Part shown: one piece after another, positions 56,101 through 64,000 of the stretch
Layout: each line of letters begins with the position of its first letter
How positions within the stretch are numbered: the first letter of the stretch is position 1
Position numbers and translations under genes: made by a program
Assembly: GCA_031308135.1 (NCBI GenBank)
Contig: JAHLJT010009436.1
Location: forward strand, 159,073,302 to 159,137,301
Source: Acheta domesticus
Lineage: Eukaryota > Arthropoda > Insecta > Orthoptera > Gryllidae
DNA length: 64,000 nt
Direction: 5' to 3'
The notes under the pieces: generated by a model
The model's database searches: none
The model's input: only the letters and a program-made list of their open reading frames with translations
Told to the model about the DNA's origin: nothing

Positions 56101-56991
56101 TACGCTCTCAATATTCCTGATTTCGCTAAAATAACAATGAACCAGAAATGCAAGTGATAACCTAGTTAAGATACTAAAATTTTGCTTATATTTTCAAATT
56201 TAATCCGTTTATTGGTATTTATTCTCGTTTATTTATCTGGTTTATTGGTTTTATGAAGGTCATGTCAATAGTTCTGATGAACTGGAAATGAGCTGGAGTA
56301 AAAGATCGAAAAAGTGAAAAAAGACATCTATTTTTGTTTTGTTTTTTTCAAAAATTTTGAAAATGATTACCCGTACCACAAAACTATTACAGAAATTAAA
56401 GAGCATTAAAATTCTATAAAATATTCTTGCATTTTTCGCATCTCTAATACCTCTAATAGTATTTTTAATGCCCGTATCAACTATTTCCTTCGGTTATCAA
56501 AACGTTTATTATAAGAAAATTCAAACTATTTGGCAAAGATGTGCCGTTTCATAAACCATGCAGGAAAATACCAACCAAGAAAACATTGTGTCTTAACAGC
56601 CATTTTCCAAATTATCCCAATAAAACACGAATATATACGATGAAGCATTATGAACATTACTTGCATTACGAGCCTTTGAGAAATGACTCTTAATATTTGG
56701 GTATCAGTTTCCAAAACTCAGACATTTTATACTGACATCTGCGCCGTATTCTTTTTATTTATTTTATTTATTTATTTGGTCAAAAACAGTAAAAACTGTA
56801 TATGACGTGTGGGGAAACAGATTCTTGCAAGTGATCTTGCAAGTGAACGTCTGTTGCCGCTTTCATTGTTTCCTCTTACAGAACAAAACATCCTGCGCCT
56901 TGCACGTCTTCACAATAGCTGCGGAGCGGAAGACATTTAACCACTTCCCAGCGTAAAAGGAATGACACAATGAGCATTAAAACTGCATTGC

Positions 56992-57051
<60 letters not shown>

Positions 57052-59344
57052 GACCAAACGCAAAGGTATATTTGACTTGATATTCATGTTCAGCGTCCCT
57101 AAAACATTCAGGAACCAAGTATAATTATGCCAAAACTTTACCTCACTTTCCACCATTTATTGGACTACAGAAACTGTGAGAGTTTCAAAGAAACGTTGTC
57201 CTCGTGAAATAAGGAATATAAAGTAAACTTGCGTCTTGAAGTAAAAATAAAAATAATATTCCAAACTTATTTGTAAATTTTATATCAAATTCGCAAAGCG
57301 CGCTAGTTTTGCTTTATTAAATTTTGGTATATCTCATAAATTAATGTTGAACAGAAATGGTGATAGAGAAGAACCTTGGGCCACACCTGAAATTGTTTTC
57401 CGCTGGATGGTAAGATCTGGTGCCGTCCTGTACGTTGGCTTGTGAGCAATTTCCTCTTCAAGATATCCCCCCAGCGGAACTCCGTCCCAACCCGGCAAGC
57501 TCTAGGCTCCCAACAGTGTGGTAATGAAGTACAGGAAAGGCAGCAGTCGTGGTTGCCTATTCAATAGCCAGTAACCCTCACGCCAGAGGCGGACCTGCAG
57601 CGTTGAACAGCGCGCCGCTGAACGTTCGTTGCAGAGAAATTATTTATTTTTTAATACTTTACTATTATTTCGACACACACAACCAATCAAAAGTCACACG
57701 TAGCGATCGCGACGTCCGTTAAGGATTTTATCGGCTATTGCCGATTTAAAATAATGGAAACAAACGAAAGTAGCAAAAGGGAATTAAAGTATTCCTATTC
57801 AAGGCAAACTAATTTGCATATTTTTTTTACATATTTTTATGTAAGAAGGATTTATTAAGGAAGTATTGATTTTGATACGGTTCGTATCACAAAGAACGGA
57901 CTGTTGGTTACTTGCTCTCTAGGTCTGGTACTAGTGAATCAATTTTTGACCGCAGCGCCCTTAGTGACTCGACTTTCTTTGGGGAGGAGGTATTGAGTAA
58001 CTATTGAGCACGGTATCAATTTATAACACTAACATTTGAAAATCGATGTAGTTTTGGGTTTTGTAACTCACAACAATGCAAAAACGTTTGCAATATATTT
58101 GGTTAACTTGCTTTGTAAATGACGCGTCAATTACGCTGCGCAACACTGTAATATTTGTAGTTAATATTAAAAATATCGATGACATCTTAAAATTAAAATA
58201 CATGAAAAGTATTTAAATTTCTGAATTTTTAACATAAAAATGAAATATTGTATAGAATTTTTATTATACTGATTACTTAAATAGTAACTAAATATTTCAA
58301 TTTTATAAATATTTTCAAAAAATTACTGAGATATAAAACACCCATACAATTACATAAAATTGTTACATAATTCTGTATTAATGATCAAGAGTAAAATTAA
58401 AATCAACAATAATTTTTATTAACAATTATTTGATAAACAATTTAAGATAGTATGTGCAATTTAATAAATTATGCATCCAAAATAGTACTTTATTAAAATA
58501 ATATACCATCACCTTTGATAAATATAATATACATTTAAATAAAACAAAATATTTAAATAAAATATTATATTTTTATTTTAAAACATTTTTCCTTTTCACG
58601 CTTTTTAGATAATATTAGGCTCCTCTACTTTTTTCCGTCAGTAAGCATTACTACTTGACAAATTGCTGAAGAAATAAATTTTAATTCACCAGGTTGTATG
58701 AAAATGGTTCAATGGTGAAATATGGTACATGGTCCGTATTCCCACTTTTTGGAAATATGATATTGCGAAAATAGTCGTTTCTTCTTGTTTGTTGCTTTGC
58801 TTCACATTCCTCCACTTTAGTGCCTGGTCATTATTTGCCTGGTCTTATGACCATTAGTTTCCTCCCCGTCGCATCCTCGTAGTATTGTAATGGTGTAGCA
58901 CAATCTGGAGTAGGTCGATTTCCAAAACTTTTAGGGTCTCTGGTTTGGAGCTTCATAAACGAAGTGCTATCTCCAGGTTTTGGAATTTCTAGAAGTTTGT
59001 TTTCTTTGTGGACTTTTAACGTTTCAATGACCGTGTGTGATCGTATGCTTCGCGTCTGATCCTGTGGCTTGTTGCACTCTGAAAAATAAACGAATACAGG
59101 TTGTTGCTGGTGGGCTTCAATGTTTTGCTGCAGGGTTTACTGTTGCTCTCAATCCATTACTACTTTCTAGTTCTTCCCTGAGGGCCCCTTCACACGCAGA
59201 CACTGCGGCGCGCTACCGATAGGCAGCAGGGCTCTTCCCACGTAGCCACCGCCGCATGTGGGTGGAGGGGGAGGGTTCGGTGGGGAGAGGTTTTGCCCAA
59301 CCGTCGCCCAACAAAGGGACCACAGCAGGTAAAAAGACCTCCAT
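56101..59344. other. Intergenic with microsatellites; no gene recognised
   Basis: AT-rich. Contains (TTTA)n near 56754-56778 and (CA)n at 56991-57048. A GC-richer patch at 57400-57610 is unassigned. No coding exon was recognised. Confidence 0.5.
56991..57048. repeat. (CA)n microsatellite
   Basis: Pure CA dinucleotide run of about 55 bp. Confidence 0.95.
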
Positions 59345-59770
59345 TTAAACCAGTGCTTCGCTATCAGTCTCGCCACTCGGTAGCGCTGCCTTTCTGCCAT
59401 CAGAAGGCCATTCGTGCGAGGCCCTTATGGGCATAGTGGCGTACCTCTTGACGTAGTCGCCGCATGGGCGGCGGCGGTGGAGGAGCAGCTCGGCGAGGAA
59501 GGCGGCGGCGGCGGCGCCCAGCCCCGCGCCCAAGAGGCCGAGCACGGCGGCCACGTGCGCCGCGCGCAGGGGCGGCGGACACGTGGGGGCGGCGGGGGCG
59601 TGGCCCAGGGGGACGGGGCGGTCGGCGGCGGTGCGCAGCCAGCGCTCGGGCAGCCCGGCCTCCTGCAGGCGGCCCAGCAGCGCGTCCAGGCGCGCCAGCC
59701 CCGCCCACCCGCGCCGCGCGTACATAGCCACCAGGAAGCGCTGCGCACCGCCACACGCATTGCTTTCTCG
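59345..59770 (-). CDS. Probable terminal exon of a divergent ionotropic receptor (IR)
   Basis: Translated from the likely splice acceptor at about 59771, the frame gives QRFLVAMYARRGWAGLARLD, then LLGRLQEAGLPERWLR, then a proline-rich link, then one membrane segment, AAHVAAVLGLLGAGLGAAAA followed by AFLAELL. About 50 further residues lead to TAA at 59345. This is the layout of the C-terminus of insect IRs, relatives of ionotropic glutamate receptors that act as ligand-gated cation channels in chemosensory neurons. The end of the S2 ligand lobe (RLQEAGL..W) is followed by the last transmembrane helix and a short cytoplasmic tail. Upstream an in-frame TAG sits just before TTTGTCTCTACT..GTAG, supporting an intron. 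G+C is very high, so a chance open frame is the alternative. Earlier exons were not found and repeat R4 begins immediately upstream. Confidence 0.55.
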   Translation of the reverse strand, partial: RESNACGGAQRFLVAMYARRGWAGLARLDALLGRLQEAGLPERWLRTAADRPVPLGHAPAAPTCPPPLRAAHVAAVLGLLGAGLGAAAAAFLAELLLHRRRPCGDYVKRYATMPIRASHEWPSDGRKAALPSGETDSEALV

Positions 59771-59784
59771 CTACCGCTTACGCA

Positions 59785-60515
59785 GTAGAGACAAAGTTAT
59801 GTAATGCGCGAATAAACGGCGGATTTTTGGCAGAAATACTCTTTCTACAGGGCCCTAGTAACGAAAAAATTGATAAATCCAGATGCTAAATTTAGAAAAA
59901 AAATCCTTTATCACGTGGTGTACCCAGAATCCATGTTTTATGGGTCCTGGTTACCGAAAAATCGAATGACGCCGAAACCATGGATGAATTTATGGGCACT
60001 ATGACAAAACGTCTTTCTGTCCGTCCGTCTGTCTGTCTGTCCGTCCGTCCGTCATTCCGTCCGTCTGTGAACAACGCTATCGGCTAAACCGTTCAGCTGA
60101 TTTTCTCCAAAACTGATTTTCCTCAATCGATCTGGCCGATGTCCCGACCCTTTGAATTTGAAACCGATATTTTTTTTGGTGCGTATTTTACATAAAGCCC
60201 CTATATCATTTTCCAAATTTTCAAATAAATGACTCGATCGTTTTTATGTTGTTTTTTTTTGTTAAATTTTGCTGTTGGATGGTGTGAAGGACGTTAAAGG
60301 GAATGCTGCAGGTGTTATGCTCGTTGAAAACTCTGATTTTTTGAAAATTGCAAAAGTTCAAAATTTGTTCGGCGTCTTTCTACAACTAAAATATTAAAGA
60401 TATAGATTTTTCCATCAGTGAAATATGTTCCTTAAAGTTATTCGAAAATTTGCGTAATTTTGCGTGAAAATTCGGGCGAGAAAGTACGTGCTATTTTAGC
60501 ACCTAGTTCTTTGTG
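59785..60515 (+). repeat. Dispersed repeat family R, longest copy R4
   Basis: Contains, in order, AAAGTTATGTAATGCGCGAA, GGCGGATTTTTGGCAG, CCAGAATCCATGTTTTATGG, a CCGT/CTGT tetranucleotide tract (60013-60066), AATCGATCTGGCCGATG, AAAATTGCAAAAGTTC, TTTCTACAACTAAA and GAGAAAGTACGTGCTATTTT. Segments of this order recur at 22840, 26355, 29085, 39440 and 63590. No ORF or terminal repeat was recognised; it may be a degenerate unclassified element. Confidence 0.7.
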
Positions 60516-62339
60516 ATGCTGTAATGATACTACTCTATTGACTCAACACAGCCCAATGTAGCGTTCGGCGTCCGTTAAGTGATTTCGTCGGTCAAATGCG
60601 TCTTTAACCTCTGTTATCTCGCAACTCTACAGGTTTGATAAGTGTACTTGTAGCTACTTGTATGTTTAAGAAATTTAACATCATTAGCAACAAATAAACG
60701 ACCAGCGACTCTTTGAAAGTCAATTTTTTATTAAGAACAAATATGGCGATGTATCAAAACAAATCACATTCAAACAATTGAGAATAAAAGAAACTCATAT
60801 TAGTTTTGCGGATAATTATTGTTAATTGTAATATTACTAATAATACAATTAGAAATATAAATTAGGAAAGTAATGGGCATTCTGATTTAATTTACCTAAT
60901 GGACATGATATTCCACCAAATGTCTGGCGCCACTGGAAGTCGACGTGCCAACTTCGTCACGGAAAGTCATTTCTTCGGCTACAAGACAATTATTTGCGTC
61001 CATATTTCTCAAACCAGGATATACGAATATTGTTTAAATAGATATATTGCAAGCCACACTGTCGTAGTAACGTGCTGCAGCAGCAGAATTCATTTAATTA
61101 CTATCGCAGTAAAGTTTCGCATCACTCGTAAGATTTTATGTTGATCGATAAATTGCTGAACAAATCACGAAACATTGCAGGTTATTGGTGCATACTGATC
61201 GTAAAACATGTAAGATAAAAATTCACAGGTAAAAAAACAGGTAAAATAAAAATTCGTAATGTTTAAAATTCTTCTCTACTAACACTTTCCCATCGCAGAA
61301 AGTCGCCGATCAGGTCTTATCATGAATATACATATAATCAATGTTGTTTGGAAGGAGCCGGTGCTCAAATGAATAGTACCATTAGTCTGTGATGGATCCC
61401 GGAGGGGGGGGCGGCAAAGGATTAAAAGGAACACTCCTCCACCCAAAACCGACAACACGATAAGACAATGATCTATAAAAAATATTTGTTCTGATGAAAT
61501 GGCGGAGTCTTGCTGAATGAGGCTAAGACCATGAACTCGGCATCATGCCGACCTCTTCGGTGAATGTGCGAGGATGAAGTGATGCTACTATCTAATTGTT
61601 CAATTAAATGCAGTTGTTACGATGTTTTCCTTTAATTAACGACAATCAGGCAGTAGAAGATGTTATTAAATTTCATTCGTATATTGTGAAGACGATTTTT
61701 CGACGTTTCGGTACTTAAATGTAAACTTCATGGTCAAAATATGATTAAAATTGACTGAAAAACGTTTTCTACTACATGACTGTACTTAAATAGACGAAAA
61801 CATCGTAATAAGTATATTCAACTGGACAATCACATAATAGCATCAACTTCATCTAAGCACATTTCCGGAGAGACTCCTAATGGTTTCGTAGATTCGTGGT
61901 ATTCGCCTCGACCATTCGAAGCTTTAGCCATTTCCTCAGAAAATGTTTCACGAAGGATGGATTATACTATTTCCTGATGATAATAAAACGTATGCTAATG
62001 TTAAAACAAGTTAAATGTTTACAATTGTTAACTAGTTGTACTACAACAGAAGGTACTTTTTCGCAGTTATTAAAGGTTACGTAATATTAAAATACCACAA
62101 TCCGCGATTTTATATGTCAAAAATTTACCATTTTCTGGCGCGCGATTACCATACTTTGTCATCTTTGGAAGTAAGGTCGAGAAAGGAATATACAGGCGGC
62201 CATGAAAAGGTCAGAAGGGAACGACGCCGGGGAAGTCGTTGTCGTGCACGCTAGCATTAATTTGACGAAAAAGGTTTCTACAAATATGTCCGCAAAGGCA
62301 AAAGACAACAAGGAAGTTCTGGAAACTCACTGTTACTGA
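60516..62339. other. Intergenic, nothing recognised
   Basis: AT-rich; the 81-codon ORF at 60899-61144 has no known features. Confidence 0.5.
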
Positions 62340-63250
62340 AGACTAGACTAAAGCGGGTGCATTTAATAGATATTTCATATCGGGATTCAAAACTAGATTT
62401 TTACACTCTCCAATACTTCATTCGATTGCAGATAATCGATTCAAACCAGAAGCAAAGATCCTTCGACCTTTAGTAAAATGGGAAATCGTGCGGACCAGAT
62501 GAAATTGCGTCAGATATCAAAGTTGGCAGAGAGACTTTACTCCCATACTCACTAAGGCTGTTCTGCGTTTCTATTTACAACGCGGGCGTGCCGAAAGACT
62601 GGAAGTAACTGATATGCGAAAGCGACAATAAAATGGAAGTATTTAACGGCCGATATCCCTCACTTCCTTAGTGTGTAAATTAATGGTACACTAATATTTG
62701 AATATATTACGCGAATGAAAAGGAAAAAAAACAAATTGGATTTTTCATAGGTAAGATGATTAAGAAGTGGTTTGTCTTGCAAAACGCAAGTTGTTTCCCC
62801 CTTTCAGGGCTTAGCTAGCGCAATTGACATGAACGAAAGGGTGGATGCTGTAATATTTAAAATGAAAAATATTTGATATTTGTCTGTTTATCTTGTAAAT
62901 ATAAATATTTTCTCTGGCCATCCATTTTTACAAGTAATTGCCTATAAAAATTGATGGACAGAGAAAATATTTGTATTTAGATGCAGTAATAGATTCGCAT
63001 AAACACTTATTGGGAATCATTTGATGTCGGGAATAGATACGTGTGTAGTGACATGGATTAAAGAATTCTTTCGTGACAGGAAACTGAGAGTTCGAGGAGG
63101 ACAACAGTTTTTGAATGTTTCGGCGGGGTTCTACAAGGAAGTGTAATAGTGCCTCTTTTCATAGCATTTGTAAATGACCTCTCAAAGAATATATCTTCTA
63201 AAGTACGTAAATTTGCAGAACTTAGAACACTTGCGATAATGAGCTGTAAT
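62340..63250 (+). pseudogene. Fossil LINE reverse transcriptase
   Basis: Conceptual pieces in shifting frames read NGKSCGPDEIASDIK (about 62478-62525), SIYNAGVPKDWK (62570-62607) and NGRYPSL (62646). Later come TCVVTWIKEFFRDRKLRVRG (about 63040-63100) and LQGSVIVPLFIAFVNDLSKN (63130-63190), with NISSKVRKFAE where the catalytic F/Y-A-D-D box should start. The order matches a non-LTR RT of the CR1/L2/Jockey style. Many stops and frameshifts make it far older than the LINE at 49256-53709. It is interrupted at 62856-62979 by a hairpin insertion. Confidence 0.75.
62856..62979. mobile_element. Small insertion carrying a microRNA-like hairpin
   Basis: Flanked by GATGCTGTAATA (62844-62855) and GATGCAGTAATA (62980-62991), a 12-bp duplication with one mismatch. 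The last 84 bp form a stem-loop: arms 62896-62930 and 62945-62979 pair at 32 of 35 positions, one of the three others being a G-U pair, with a 14-nt loop. Stem core ATATTTTCTCTG. Could be a tiny MITE or a hairpin RNA source. Confidence 0.6.
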
Positions 63251-63589
63251 AAATGGTATGAAAATTAACAAATGGATATGTAAAGTAATTACGTTTGGCC
63301 AGCAATTACATTTTCCCGCCCTAATTTACTAAGTTAGGGTGGGAAAATCAAATAAACCAAGTTACGAGAACGATGTGGAAATGGTTGCATTTCGTAAACG
63401 AAACATAAATGTACAGTAAACGCAAAGAATTGGCATGTAAACCTCTTGTCCGTCCTATTACGCAATACGAAGTGCCCTTTGGTACCCATAAAGACTTAGA
63501 AAAGCAAATTTAGAAAGAATTAGAATGAAAGTTTTCAAGTTTACGTTTGAGACAAACATATTAAAACAATAATGGGAATCCCTTTTTAC
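63251..63589. other. Intergenic, nothing recognised
   Basis: AT-rich; a GCCCTAATTTACTAAGTTAG stretch near 63318 is a small palindrome. No gene seen. Confidence 0.45.
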
Positions 63590-64000
63590 TTTCCAGTATA
63601 CGTACGTGTAGGGAAAGTTATGTTATGCTGCGCGAAAAAAAGGCGAATTTTTGCTAGAAAAAATTCGTTGCCGGGCCGTGGTAAAGAAAAAGCGGATAAA
63701 ACCAGTTGCTAAATTAAGAAAAAAATCCCCTAACACGTGTGTAGCCAGAATCCCTGTTTTGTAAGCCCATGATTCCGAAAAACCAATTGAAAGCAAAACG
63801 TCCGTCTGTCAGTCCGTCTGTCTATCTGCCCGTTCATCCGTCTGTCCGGTGTATGTGAACAACACTAGCGCCTAAACTATGATTATTTCCAAATTGAAGA
63901 AACCCCTGTCCATCTGGCCTGAGACAAAGCTTTGAGATTTTGAAAAACATACATAAGTTAGACAACTTTTGTCGTGCAATTCAGTGAAGAGTTCTGAATG
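63590..64000 (+). repeat. Dispersed repeat family R, copy R5 (runs off window)
   Basis: Opens with AAAGTTATGTTATGCTGCGC, then CCAGAATCCCTGTTTTGTAA, GCAAAACGTCCGTCTGTCAG and a short CCGT/CTGT tract, parallel to R4. It continues to the window edge, so its 3' end is not visible. Confidence 0.65.

Overview
This is a gene-poor, AT-rich stretch of an arthropod nuclear genome, most likely an insect with a large genome. The lineage call rests on three things: an intron-containing cyclophilin A gene with arthropod-like residues, a probable ionotropic chemoreceptor (IR) terminal exon (a protostome family), and a mix of insect-type transposons. Nothing is bacterial: there are no operons, no CRISPR array and no rRNA.

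Host genes. The only complete gene I can assemble is cyclophilin A on the minus strand (33540-35341, four exons, exactly 165 codons plus stop, every active-site residue present). An in-frame upstream ATG would add a short basic N-terminus. A GC-rich minus-strand exon at 59345-59770 looks like the last exon of a divergent IR. CpG-dense islands at about 18.6-19.3, 43.2-43.55, 47.5-47.86 and 54.85-55.1 kb may be promoters or first exons of genes whose other exons lie elsewhere.

Mobile DNA dominates. From left to right: a tRNA-derived SINE (0.2-0.7 kb); a piggyBac-like MITE with TTAA duplication (1798-2471); a foldback repeat pair (6.9-7.7 kb); a complete but internally deleted Ty3/gypsy-type LTR element on the minus strand (8195-13935) with nearly identical LTRs, primer-binding site, polypurine tract, 4-bp target duplication, gag and a pol cut off inside RT; a SINE split by a foldback MITE (19.3-20.0 kb); a second tRNA-type SINE with a 9-bp duplication (21322-21598); two more copies of the first SINE family (23.6-24.9 kb); a LINE 3' tail (31.3 kb); a Penelope-like GIY-YIG remnant (37.9-38.9 kb); a 1.8-kb inverted/direct repeat complex (38903-40692); a hAT-like non-autonomous element with a perfect 8-bp duplication (43790-44827); a Tc1/DDE_3-like exon-structured remnant (45.3-45.7 kb); a 205-bp perfect-looking palindrome (46137-46341); a 5'-complete but frame-broken Jockey-type LINE (49256-53709) with TSD and an internal Inr+DPE promoter; a solo LTR (53789-54450); and an older LINE RT fossil (62.3-63.25 kb) that carries a hairpin insertion.

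Four copies of one palindromic MITE (19.6, 30.5, 36.55, 40.74 kb) and about six pieces of one unnamed dispersed repeat (22.9, 26.4, 29.1, 39.5, 59.8, 63.6 kb) tie the window together. I found no convincing new functional system. The most worthwhile leads are the IR exon, the cyclophilin alternative start, the young deletion-derivative LTR element with LTRs differing in tandem-unit number, and the microRNA-like hairpin at 62896-62979.
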